64,000 nt of DNA from Rhypophila decipiens (taxonomy: Eukaryota; Ascomycota; Sordariomycetes; Sordariales; Naviculisporaceae). Below the pieces are notes generated by a model. That model had not been told where the DNA came from and did no database searches. It saw only the letters and a program-made list of their open reading frames with translations. The position numbers and the translations under genes were made by a program. Positions 9,069 to 19,474 of the stretch are shown here, one piece after another (position 1 is the stretch's first letter; each line of letters starts with the position of its first letter). The stretch spans positions 1-64,000 of the forward strand of contig MU858125.1 of NCBI GenBank assembly GCA_033297075.1. Reading direction: 5' to 3'.

Positions 9069-11386
9069 TTAAACCTTCCAGCCCTTGCTCGTGTTTGAGT
9101 TCATGGTACTTCCCCTACTAAAACTCCTCCTCAAATCCAGTCCCGAATCAACCTTGCCCACCATGGTGATCTCATCCGTGTTATACCTCGTCAATTCCTT
9201 CTCCTCCTTCTTCATATCTTGATCCAGTGCATCCCCATTCTTGCTCATCCACAAGTGCAAATCTCCCCCTTTCTTTTCACCGTTCCCAAAGCCATACTGA
9301 TCCTCGAGACTCTCAGGCCGTCCCCACCTAGGATGCCCCCTATCTGCTAAATCCAAAACCCCCAATCTCTGCGTCGACATCTTCGTCCTTGGCACATTAT
9401 TCGTAGCACCAACCCAGCTCCCCAGCCCAAACAAACCTTCCTGAACCTGCCTTTGTAGTTGCAAAGTCTCATTAGTACACCATTCCAACTGCGCATACGT
9501 CAACTCGCCATATAACCGTTTCGACAAACACCCCAGCAATCCCTCGAGACTCATGCTCAGCACAATAATAACCGCCCCGAGGACCAAAGTAAGCACAACG
9601 CCCAACACGCTAAAACTCGCATATTCCGTACTAAGAATCTTTTGACTAGCACAAAGATTCCTCTCTGTTGGAGTGAGGGTATCAGTAGGCGCGTAAAATG
9701 GCTTTACGGAATCCTCCGTCGGGCCAGCAGCAGTCTTCACAAACATAGCTTGATTCCCCGCCAACATGGAATTCATCCAGTGCTCGACGTCTCGCTGCCA
9801 TTGATTTGTCGGGAGAGGACCTTGCAGCCCCTGACGAACTGAATATCTTGATGTGAGGGATTGTGCCCCGAGATTCATCATGAGCGATGAAACGGAGGGG
9901 CCATCGACGGCCTCGGCTACCCATTTTATTCGAGCTGCGTTGGATTCCAGCTCGGCTGCTGACGGGGATGAGCCTGGGGAAGTGAAGAGCGGTGTGATAT
10001 CGTCGGGATCGAACGACCCTGCCAAGGGGGTGCACCTGTTTGGTGAATCACCTGGTAAGGACGGGTTACAGAATTGCATCATCTCTGTGCAACCTAGCGG
10101 AGAGGCGGGCTCGTCCATCCAGTAAACTTGCAGGTCTGATTTGTCCGTGTTTAGGTTTACGCGAGGGCCTGCCAATGTGGTGGCGGTATACCACGGGTCA
10201 TGGGTTTCTTGGGCAAAACGAACTTGGTTGGCCGAGAGGAAAACCAAGTAAACATTTGCGTTGGGCACATCGAGCTCAGGGACAGGTTTGAACGAGGACC
10301 CTAGGATTTCATTGCCTTTGGTCTTGAATGATCCGTGCCAGCCGACATTATAAGAGGCCATCAGGTTTTGATTTCGATCGCGATAGTCGTTGGAGTACTT
10401 GTAGGTAAAGTTTCGGAGGTACAATTCTCGGGTGGTGAAGTTAAAGTCACGCGATTGGCCGTAGTAGTATCGTGTGTAGGATTTTGAAGGGGTTGTGTTG
10501 AAGGTGTCTTTGTAGCCTTCTGTCACTAGGGGCGCGCAGTGGAGGGTCTTGCGGATTAGAACCCGCTGATCGGGAGGTGCGTTGAGGCCGAAATGCTCGT
10601 GGCTATCGAGGTAGCCTGTGTCGATAAAGATGTTGCTGTCGTTGCTCTTGCAGAGGTTGCCGCCAAATGGACAACCGGCAGAGTAGTCGGTTTGAAAGTC
10701 AATATTTTGCCGGACAAAGGTTCCGCATTTGAGAATGCCTGCGCCGCCTTGCTTCGAATTGTAGCATTGCTGGGCGTAGTCTGAGTAGCCGCCGTGCTCG
10801 CGGGCGAGGTAAGGGTACCAGATGGCTTCGTAGTCGTACGAGGTCATGTTCTTGGGGAGGATACTGTGGGCACAGTTTCGGCCTTGGGGGACGTTAGGAG
10901 GGCAGAGGACATAATGTGTGGAATGCATGCTTTACCTGTAAGCAAGACCTCGGACCCAACATCATCTGCCGACAGCTGGACCATGGACGAGAAACCACCA
11001 GCCACAGTAAAGATCACCATACATGCTGCCGCCAGTAATAGAGGGGGGATCAGTCGGATGAATGCGCGTCGAGACGACTTTCTCCAAGCCAGGATGAGGT
11101 CCAGAAATGTCCAGAACCCTTCCTCGGGATTGGACGCATTGCGTAGTACGGCTTGTCGTTGGTGATACAGGGCATCACCGGGTTGGTCCGAGGACAAGCG
11201 GAAATGCACAAGCAGACAAACGATGCGCCAGAACCTGGCGGCGACAATGGCGACGAAGAAGGCGAGAAAGGCAATCAGCAAGTTCCCGTTTGTTCTGGTC
11301 ATGGTGAGGGTCGACCCTAGGATTGGGCCCCTGGACCAATTGATCCAGTGGCCAAGGTAGACATCGTACCCCGATCCGTTGTCCAT
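9069..11386 (-). CDS. fungal integral membrane protein of unknown function (754 aa)
   Basis: Two exons on the minus strand, 10936-11386 and 9069-10882, are joined across a 53-nt intron (GTAAAG/AAG); the splice restores frame through LLTGRNCAHSILP. Residues 1-20 (MDNGSGYDVYLGHWINWSRG) form the start typical of this uncharacterised fungal family, so this ATG is chosen over one 72 nt upstream. Membrane segments are visible near residues 33-55 (NLLIAFLAFFVAIVAARFW), 120-140 (IPPLLLAAACMVIFTVA) and about 580-610 (LGVVLTLVLGAVIIVLS). Between the last two lies a long loop rich in Cys, Tyr and N-glycosylation sequons, probably outside the cell or in a lumen. The C-terminal 130 residues are hydrophilic. 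The function is unknown. Confidence 0.8.
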
Positions 11387-13019
11387 TTCTGCGGATGCTG
11401 TGGAGACCCGAGTGGCACTTGGTAACGCCAGGATCAATAAAGATCTGGCCGATACCACAGCAAGTGGTGAGAACCGAGAAGGTCACACCTGAACTTGAAA
11501 TGCTGTCAAGTGGAGCGTGGAAGCGCGAGACACAACGCAACTCACGTGCGTTTTCTCCTCGGAAAAGTGTAAACGAAAGTCTGAGGATAGTGCAGTCTGA
11601 GGCGCTGAGGGACCTGCACTGGCTCGAGATCGGCTGGATGGGCAGAGGGAGGGAGCGGTGTTGCTATATCATCTTGACAAGCTTTGAAAATCGCTAGCCG
11701 CTAGGGCAGGAGTCCCCCTGATCTTCCGAAGCCCCGGTCTGGCGCAAAAATTCCCTGTCAGCTTCTAGTATACACTACCATGATGACTCTGCGCCGAGCG
11801 CCTATCCCCTTCCCCGTCCAGCGAATGACATTGCTGGAGTGATGTCGATCTTGAGATTGGGATCCTTACCGACATTGCCGGGGTAGCATGTACCGACCCT
11901 AAGGATGATTAAAGCCTTGAAAGGTGTGGGCTGGTGGGGAGCCAAGGGAGGGCGACAAGGTTGTAGATCTGCTGAAGTTGTCGAATGATTGCACAGCCCC
12001 CTTTTGCTACGTATCATGTTTGTACATACACTGCGTAGTATCGTGGCCTCCAAGAATACTTGATGCCAAGAAGCCATCACGGACGTTTGGGGTTGTCGAC
12101 TTGTCTCTCTGAGCGTCTCGTCTGATAGAATCTAGGCGCAAGTTGCCATGACGTTCGATCTAAGGACCTGGCGAGATGCATTAACAAGATTATTCCATTT
12201 GCGGCACAGAAGGCAATGCAGAACAATTACCTTGAATGGTCCAAAATCTAGATTGACGACGGGACGGCGCGTTCTTTGCGTGAAAGATGCCTGGTGTCAT
12301 CAAGTTGTCGGTTGGTGAATACTGTCTAGACGTTGGCTTCTGGCTTCCACTCTCGGTGTAACCCCTGGCGGCCGGTAGTCACAGATCCCCCGTCAATCCC
12401 TACTCTTTCAAGGTGACATTAAGCCAACGCATAAACATCGAGTTGTTACCGAAAGGGGGTAAAGGGCCGATAATGGCAGGCAATCGGTCGACAGGATTGT
12501 CCGTCGAATCGGGTCGAAAAGTCCGATCTCAAGAACAATGTCGTTAAACCGGACAAGGGAATGTGAAACACACTTTACAATTTGTGGAAGAATGGGATAA
12601 AGTTTTCGCGCTCGTCATTGGCACAAGAATCAGACCTGAAAACGCGGAAGGTGCGGTTTCGTTTTGTATTGTACTGTACTAACAGCCTCAAAACACAACT
12701 ACAGAAATTTCCCGCGCACAAACCCGCCATGGTAACGATACCGGCTTATACCGGAACTGCAGTCCCAAGTTTACAACTCCTGGTCGATACCCCTGGGTAA
12801 AAGTTCCAGAATGGCAGAGAGGCATCACAGTACTACCTTGTGCTTATGCTCTCAAGGAGCCAAGATCAGCTTTGACCTGGTTTGGGATGGTCCCTGATGG
12901 CAATTCCATTTTCTCGAGATCTAGACTCAGCGTCTTCAATATCCCCGGCGGCACAGGACTACTACCTCATGATAACATTAAAGCCAGACCGCCATGATAA
13001 AGGACTTGACGAACGACTG
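11387..13019. other. gene-free stretch
   Basis: No ORF shows a recognisable protein. The part next to 11386 should hold the promoter of the membrane-protein gene. The remainder is moderate GC with frequent stops and grades into the phosphotransferase pseudogene. Confidence 0.4.
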
Positions 13020-14006
13020 TTTGCTCGCGCCGCAGATGTGCGCCGAAACAATACGGCGCACAAACGCCACATGTCCTGCAATTCGAATGATCGAATTTTG
13101 ATATCAACATCACAACCTTTGAAGTTGGTATTGAAGAGCAGCTTCGTACGGTGATTTTGACTCTGACTTTGTTTATGCCGTCAGAGTTACATTACTACCG
13201 ACACATCACTCGGTTGGTTGGAACAAAGCTCGCAACTGCAATTTGGAGCGGCCGCCGACATGGTGATCCGTGTGGTCCAGACCGTGCTGAGCAAAGCATT
13301 CATTCCCAATTAATTCGCACGGCTCAGGAAAAGGTACCTGTACCCCAGAAATCAGAATGCAGACCTAATCGGCTCATGCAACCTCATACACATCATCGAG
13401 TTTGAGGACGGCTTCAAACTGGTCATTCGGGTCCCGGTAACAGCTAAAGATGGATAAACTCCTACGGCCATAAAGGCTATGTTATCCCAAGTCGCCACTC
13501 GACATCTTATTAGTTCCAGAACTTCTATCCCCTTGCCCTGGGTATATGATTATAATACTACTAAGGACAATCTTCTCTATACACCGTATCTTTGTATAAG
13601 CTTTATCCCCGGTCGGAAGATATTAGAAGTCTGGATCGATACTTTACTCTCGATCTGTCTTGAAGATTATTGCTTAAGGATATTAACCATAGTTGCACAG
13701 TCTATAGCCCAGCTGGAAACGCTCAACTGTCCTAAGATCGGATCTCCATATCGGGATGATCAGGGGGTTCTAGCGGTCGGTAAATCATCTAGGGTTAGTA
13801 GATATAGTAGGCATTTATTACTCCATTATAAGGCATATACGAGTCTTGTTATATGTGTTATATTGATCTCGCCTGGGGTATTTTTACAGTCCCTCCTACG
13901 CGTTGAAGAGAAGTTTATAGTGTCTAGACAGGGAACTTTATATACCTTATTCTTTATTATAATACGCATCCAAAGACTAAGACAGTTGATGGTGCTTGTG
14001 ACTTGA
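13020..14006 (+). pseudogene. decayed aminoglycoside-phosphotransferase-like (APH family) gene
   Basis: Fragments of a fungal APH-fold gene are spread over two frames. From 13094 one frame reads NFDINITTFEVGIEEQLRTV and later HYYRHITRLVGT. From about 13360 the next frame reads GSCNLIHIIEFEDGFKLVIR, the N-lobe beta strands of APH/kinase-like proteins, ends at an in-frame TAA after TAKDG, and resumes as AMLSQVATRHLISSRTSIPLP and VYDYNTTKDN. The part after about 13780 is AT-rich and loses similarity, and the C-lobe catalytic HxD region is not found. There is at least one frameshift and one nonsense codon. AT enrichment with TAA/TAG/ATA codons suggests repeat-induced point mutation or long neglect. 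Identity is by recognised motif pattern only. Confidence 0.65.
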
Positions 14007-14112
14007 TTTCGTCTTCAGTTTGTGACTCGAGAAACAACCCAGCCCTTTTATACATACGAGTTCTCAGCTCAGAAAAGCAACCTGAAGAAGAAGAAAAGCC
14101 ACATGTCCGTCA

Positions 14113-15415
14113 TCAAGCACATGGACCAATCCCAATGGCACCAGTTTCCGGACCAGTCACAGGCATGTAGATAATCTCGGTACCGCTCCCCTTTGGACAT
14201 GTATCTGTCGGTGATTGGCCTCCTTCTACAGGCGAATGCCTTGTAAAGATTCGACAAGTGCTCGGATAGATGTACGATTGGACCATCCTGCTCAGGTTCA
14301 GTCAGTCCCTCAGTTCATAATTTGCTAGTTCTCACATTCGACTTGTCTACTACTGACCCGTAATACATGCAGTTGGGCGTGTCAAAGCAAATGGCGCAGC
14401 ACTGCGAGTACGACAACTCGCCGGGAGGATTCCCGACATCCAGCTCTTGCAGGTCGAACTCGGCCCCGGCGTTTATATTCTGGAATATCCGCCCGCCGGC
14501 CACGAGGTTGCGGCACTGCGTCGGGAAGGGCGCGACCACGGTCGTCGTTGCCGAGGGCGCCGGGTATGTCGTCGTTACTGTGACAGTCGTGTAGCTGGGG
14601 ACGTGAGGATTAAAAGGGATGTAGCGATCTATAGACGTCGTGGTGGTTGTGAAGGAGAAGACGAAGTAGGACTCGGTTGTGGTGGTTGTTGTGGTTGTCG
14701 TTGTGGTGGAGGGTGTGGTCACGGTCGTGGTCGAGGTTACCGTCTTGGTGCCAGCGGTGGGAGGTGCTAGGGACAGGCATTCGCAGGCCCTGGACATGGC
14801 CGAAGAAGCGAAGGGCTTGAGGAACGGTGGAATTTTAGCGGCAGCAGCAGCGCGCTCTTCCAGGTTCAGGGGGGACCGTTTTCCTGGCGCCGAGGGCGAG
14901 GGGGTGTAGTAGCTCGTGATGGTCAGTGTCGGCGGAGGTGTGTTGGTGACTGTTTCTGTCAGCACGACTCGGTCGGTGATGGTCTGCAGTGTGGTGGTTA
15001 TGGTTGCCGTGACTATGGTTCTGGTGGTCGTTCGGGTTCTAATTATTATGGGCATGGCCGTCAGTCGATCAGAATACTGATGTGGACTACCCGAGGTAAT
15101 CAGAATATTATATCATGTAGCTGCTCACACCGTGGTCCACGTCGTAGAACTGGTTTCGATAACTTGGTAAATCTCAGTTTCTACCCTCTGGGCGAAGGAA
15201 GTGGAGGTGGTTGTCACTGTTGGCGGCTTGATGCCGAGAAACGAGCTGCAGAACGGTGTCGCCTTGTTGTTTTTCAGGACGGACACAATGACCTGCACGG
15301 CTTTGCAAACATTCACAGCCCGTTCCTCTTTCTGGACGATTGGCCGGGCGGACAGAACCCCCGATGGCAAGAGGCCAGTGACCAAGGCCAGTAGTAGAAG
15401 GCGAAAGGATTGCAT
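14113..15415 (-). CDS. secreted Thr/Ser-rich protein with cysteine-containing Apple/PAN-like C-terminus
   Basis: Exons on the minus strand are 15129-15415, 14358-15038 and 14113-14287, joined by introns of 90 nt (GTGAGC/TAG) and 70 nt (GTCAGT/CAG), for 380 residues. Residues 1-23 (MQSFRLLLLALVTGLLPSGV and following) are a signal peptide. The middle is a mucin-like Thr/Ser/Val tract with poly-Thr runs, expected to be heavily O-glycosylated and extended. The last ~110 residues hold CRNLVAGG, SYSQCCAICFDTPNCMYYG and a terminal TCPKGSGTEIIYMP...GPCA, the pattern of small fungal Apple/PAN-like modules that bind protein or carbohydrate. The role is probably at the cell surface or wall. The second intron donor (GTCAGT) was chosen because it alone leads in frame to the family-typical ending; a GTGAGA donor 27 nt downstream does not. 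Confidence 0.75.
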
Positions 15416-16278
15416 GATGATGTCGTGGAGGCCGTCTGATGGAGTCGAAGCTGTATGAAGAAGACGATGGGCAGGATTCATATGAGAACGACAACAGACA
15501 CTACGTAATGAGCGGGCTCCTTATATTCCCCCGTGAATATTTACCACGAGGTCCTCCGTGCATGCAGGTCGGCCATGTCTGAGACCGGCAGCTCCCGCCT
15601 GTGATATTGAGCAAAGGCTTGCACAATGGCGTCCTGTCACCCGACTTGGCACATATACGAGGGGAAGCAACGGCTGACAGGTGTAAGCAACGCCGCGGCT
15701 GAAAGTACAAATACGACAACCCTCTTTGGTCTGTATTTCCTATTAGGGTTCCGAAGAAACCAAGTCAAGCAAAGCTCGCCTTCTTCTTGACTAAATTGAA
15801 CTGTTTCAATCCGAATTGACTTGCTCTTAAATGAAGCTATTCCCACTTTTCGAAGGGTGACCGTCGGACACAGGGTTAGGGTTATGTTAGTAGATCCACT
15901 CGATCGAGTAGTTCAAGTAGCACAAGTCAAAGTGGACGACATTTTTGCCCAAATGCCGATCGTTTCGTGCGGTGATGGATTGAAGACCTTACGGGGCCTG
16001 GGTATTAGGTAAGCTCATCCGATCGACGGGCGCACCCGCGTGTCCGGGCCGCGGTCATCAGAGCTGTGAGACAGGAAGAGTGATGATGTCATTCGTGGAT
16101 CGCAAGTCCCCCAAGCTCGTCTGCCAGGAATCATCGTGATCGACCAACTCAACTATTTCTCTCCTGCAATAAACACTTACCTGACCTACGAACACTATCA
16201 AAATACTCGTCCACTCACACAAGACGAACAGACAACTTTGCATTACCTCTCTTCTACCAAACAACAAACATCAACAAC
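15416..16278. other. intergenic between divergent genes
   Basis: This is a shared upstream region of the secreted Thr-rich protein (minus) and the short-chain dehydrogenase (plus). A 12-base GGGTTAGGGTTA near 15872 is too short to be a telomere relic. Confidence 0.4.
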
Positions 16279-17338
16279 ATGCAGTCAATTCTCCAAAAAG
16301 CAACCGGCATTGGCCCTGAGCGCGTGCAGCCTGAGGACCTCAATGGCCGTGTCGCCATCGTGACTGGCGGTGCCCTCGGCATTGGCTACGAAGTCTCGCG
16401 CGCCCTCGCCAACGCAGGCTGCCGAGTCATAATGGTGAACCGCAAGGAGGAGCAGGGCCATGATGCGATTGAGAAGATTCACAAGGAGTCTCCGAATGCC
16501 AGCGTGGAGTGGAAGGAGTGTGACATGGGCAACCTAGCTCAGGTCCGGGACGTTTTCAGCAAGCTCCGCGATAGCCTCGACCGTCTCGATTTCCTCGTTC
16601 TGTCAGCCGGCATCAATACCAACCAGTACGGACTCGACGCTGACGGCATCGACCGCCATTTTGGCGTCAACTACCTCGGCCAGTTCTATGTCTGCAACCA
16701 ACTGTGGCCGTTGCTGCGTAAGACCTCCAAGACGGCTGGCACACCAGCGCCGAGAGTCGTGTTCGAGGCCTCTGAGATGCACCGAACTGCGCCAAAGGAG
16801 GTTCACTTTGCCAGTCTTGACGAGATCAACAACCCTGACCTTGGACCTACGGAGCTGTACGGCCGGACCAAGCTCGCGCTTATCCTGCTGGCCAAGTACG
16901 GTCTAGCCGGCAAGGTTATCAGCTACAACCATGACAATATTTATGCTCTCTCCGTACACCCGGGCGCTGTAAGTCTCCCTCTATGCTACCCAAGATTTCT
17001 TCCTTGTTACCGCTGCTAACATGAAACAGGTCAACACTGCTATGCAGCAGCAGTGGAAGGATGCATACCCAGGAATCACAGGAAAGCTGCTCACGTGGGG
17101 CATGCTGGCGGGCGGCCGGGACCCCGAGCAGGGGTCGTATAGCGCACTGTGGGCGCTCACGTCGCCCAAGATCGAGGAGCAGAACATGAACGGGTGGTAC
17201 TTCAACGACCCGGATTCGCCCGGCAAGGAGACCGCGCAGGCCTCGGATGTGCAGTTGGGAAATGCACTCTGGGACTTGAGCCACCGGATCATCAAGGACA
17301 AGCTGGGCGATGATGCTTTGGTTGATTGGAATGCTTGA
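16279..17338 (+). CDS. short-chain dehydrogenase/reductase (332 aa)
   Basis: Exons 16279-16968 and 17030-17338 are separated by a 61-nt intron (GTAAGT/CAG). The Rossmann loop TGGALGIG is at residues 29-36, matching TGxxxGIG. The strand motif LSAG is in place of NNAG, and the catalytic YxxxK is YGRTK with Tyr near 194 and Lys near 198. This is a classical NAD(P)(H)-dependent oxidoreductase of the retinol-dehydrogenase/WWOX-like type widespread in fungi. The substrate cannot be told from sequence. The start at MQSILQ is the first ATG after an A/C-rich leader and gives the usual ~20-residue lead to the first beta strand. It stands alone, without obvious partner genes. Confidence 0.88.
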
Positions 17339-17894
17339 GCTGATGGACCTCGGAGGCATCCAAGGTGGAATAATCCTCTCCTAAAGGGATGTTGAGTGCT
17401 GGAGAGTGTCTGTGAGGAATACCCTCCGAAAGGATAGTCGATATAGGCTATAGCATTGCTCATTGCTGAATATGTTTGAGGTCAAATGCACTATCGTCTG
17501 CAGTGCCTACACCAAATCAGTGAATTGTAGTGAAGCGTTCAGCAGCCCACGTACTTGCGTCATCTTTTGTTTGTTCTTTTGCGGCATATTTCGGTCGCAC
17601 GCCTCCAACCACTCCATAACCTTTACCCTCGTTGACGGGATGAAGTTGGTCTGCGCCGCCGAGTTCGCCGTACCTTGTTGCGCTTTTCCCCACAAATCGG
17701 CCAAACCTTTCGATCCACGATCCAAACCGTCCAGCTGTTTGAGAAGCAAATGAAACATTATCTGAAGTATCGTCGGTTTATTCATCGTGACGCAGGTTGA
17801 GAGAGCACGTGAAAGGGGTGGACATCGGCTACAAGGCACGTTGAGGCCAAAAGGTAGGAAGAGTTTTAAGGACTGAAAAAACATCAAAAAGAAA
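17339..17894. other. intergenic, no gene seen
   Basis: A 126-codon minus-strand ORF (17507-17887) lacks any domain or family pattern and is not called. Confidence 0.3.
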
Positions 17895-17965
17895 CTCGGA
17901 TACGGGGAGTCGAACCCCGGGCTAGTGAGTGAGAGTCACTGATGTTACCGCTACACCATACCCGA
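17895..17965 (-). tRNA. tRNA-Glu (CTC)
   Basis: The minus strand folds as a complete 71-nt tRNA. The 7-bp acceptor stem is TCGGGTA/TATCCGA with discriminator G. The anticodon stem is AGTGA/TCACT with loop CTCTCAC, giving anticodon CTC, and the T-arm is CGGGG-TTCGACT-CCCCG. The A box (TGGTGTAGCGGTAACA) and B box (GGTTCGACTCC) match eukaryotic tRNA-Glu. There is no intron. Confidence 0.93.
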
Positions 17966-18598
17966 TGACTGATGGTCAGGAGTGGCTTCCGACAGGATTG
18001 ATGATTGTGGGCGGAGGTATTAGGTTATATGAACCCATCTTGGGTGGGGAGAGTGGATTTTGCGATTCAGAATCTGTGGATTCGTGGATGGTGGCTTGTA
18101 AGTTGCTGGTATGTGAGTGTCATGACGAGTCAGGTGCTTCTCGAGGGGGCTAGAGCGAGGCTTTGAGTCCTTTTCTTACCAATGGAATGGTGTAAGTGGT
18201 GTGTGTGAATCAGGTGTGAATGGATTATGTTCAATGTTTGTCTCATCTTTACAATGCCGCAGTGCGTTGTTGTCAAACACATAGAAGAAGAACAAGAATG
18301 GAAATCAGTTCAATTCTAAGGTAAAGTCCAAAGAGTACAAAAGGACGTTTTCTCTCATAATAATGAACTCAACTTTGAGTCTTTGCTAAGTCAACCTATC
18401 CAGGCCTTCCACGGTGCCACTCATCACAAAGCCTCGTGAAGTCATGTACCAAAGTTCAACGAGATAATGGGAACTTTCATATTAAAATCTTGCGTTATCC
18501 AAAAATGACATCTAGCAATCACCGAGCAGCCGCTCAGTCCTCAAGCAGCTTGAGTCAAGCTCCGGCCCATGCACAATGCCTACTTAGAAGTAATCCCC
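17966..18598. other. intergenic, no gene seen
   Basis: This lies downstream of the dienelactone hydrolase gene. Nothing recognisable is seen. Confidence 0.35.
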
Positions 18599-19474
18599 CT
18601 AGTCAGTCCCCAACCACTGCCTCATAAAGCCCACAACAGCATTCTTCCCCCTAACTAGGGCCTCTCTCTCGCCCTTGATATTCTCATCACCCCTAGCCAA
18701 ACACCCATGCCCCACGCCCGGAAAATGGACCCATTCAAACGGCACGCCTCGTTCCTGCAGCTTGTTGAACGTATACGCTTTCAGCTGCGGATTAAACTGC
18801 TGGTCCACTTCGGTACTCAGGACTTGCACCCCGACATTTGTACTCGCCCCATCGACATCGCTCTCTTTCAGCCAAGTAGGATGGCCGGCTGATATACAAT
18901 CCACCAACCGGCGCTTCCCGTCTCCATGTTGATCAAGTCCACCACTCTCCTGATCCAGCGAAGCAAGTCGAAACACCGCCCAACCACCAAAGCAAAAGCC
19001 CACTGCACCGAGTTTCTCAAATCCCAGCTCGTGGCCAAGATATCTCGCCCAGCCAAAAACCTCTGGCTCACGAATTTCTCGCGAATTCTTGGCTGTAAAC
19101 CCCGCTAGATCGATTTGGTCCCATTTCTCTTGGGCAATCAGGTCAGAAGGTATGACCAGGCCGTCAAAGAAATCAGGCAGGTAGACGGTGGAGTTTGTTT
19201 CTGCTGCGTAGTGGTCTGCGAGGAGGCGGTTGTTGGGGAACGTCCAGCCGAAGAGGTCGTGGATTTGAAGGATCGCTCTTTTCTTGCTGCTTGAGGGGGA
19301 ATTGGAGGCGTTGGCGGGCTTGGATATGTAGCACTTCCTTTTCACGGCGGTTGCTGGATTAGAGGGCGAACCAGGAATGGGAAGGTCGACGGTAATTTCT
19401 TCGCCTTGGGGTGTGCCCGACCAGCGGAAGCCGGTTAAGCAGCAGGGTTGGATTTTGTCTGTCGTGGTGGACAT
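18599..19474 (-). CDS. dienelactone hydrolase family protein (291 aa)
   Basis: A single-exon gene of the alpha/beta-hydrolase dienelactone hydrolase family. The nucleophile elbow GFCFGG has Cys at residue 161 instead of serine, as is typical of this family. IHDLFG near residue 71 matches the strand and oxyanion-side region, and the catalytic His lies in FPGVGHGC near residue 258, preceded by an acidic segment (STEVDQQF). Bacterial relatives open dienelactones in aromatic catabolism; fungal members act on varied small esters or lactones, so the substrate is open. Its length of 291 is close to fungal relatives, which have an N-terminal lead of about 40 residues compared with bacterial enzymes. 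Confidence 0.88.
   Translation of the reverse strand: MSTTTDKIQPCCLTGFRWSGTPQGEEITVDLPIPGSPSNPATAVKRKCYISKPANASNSPSSSKKRAILQIHDLFGWTFPNNRLLADHYAAETNSTVYLPDFFDGLVIPSDLIAQEKWDQIDLAGFTAKNSREIREPEVFGWARYLGHELGFEKLGAVGFCFGGWAVFRLASLDQESGGLDQHGDGKRRLVDCISAGHPTWLKESDVDGASTNVGVQVLSTEVDQQFNPQLKAYTFNKLQERGVPFEWVHFPGVGHGCLARGDENIKGEREALVRGKNAVVGFMRQWLGTD

Noticed and set aside
15872..15883. GGGTTAGGGTTA, telomere-like
   Set aside because: Fewer than two full repeats; expected by chance and not an internal telomere tract.
17507..17887. 126-codon minus-strand ORF next to tRNA-Glu
   Set aside because: No recognisable motif and no supporting context; kept out as probably chance.
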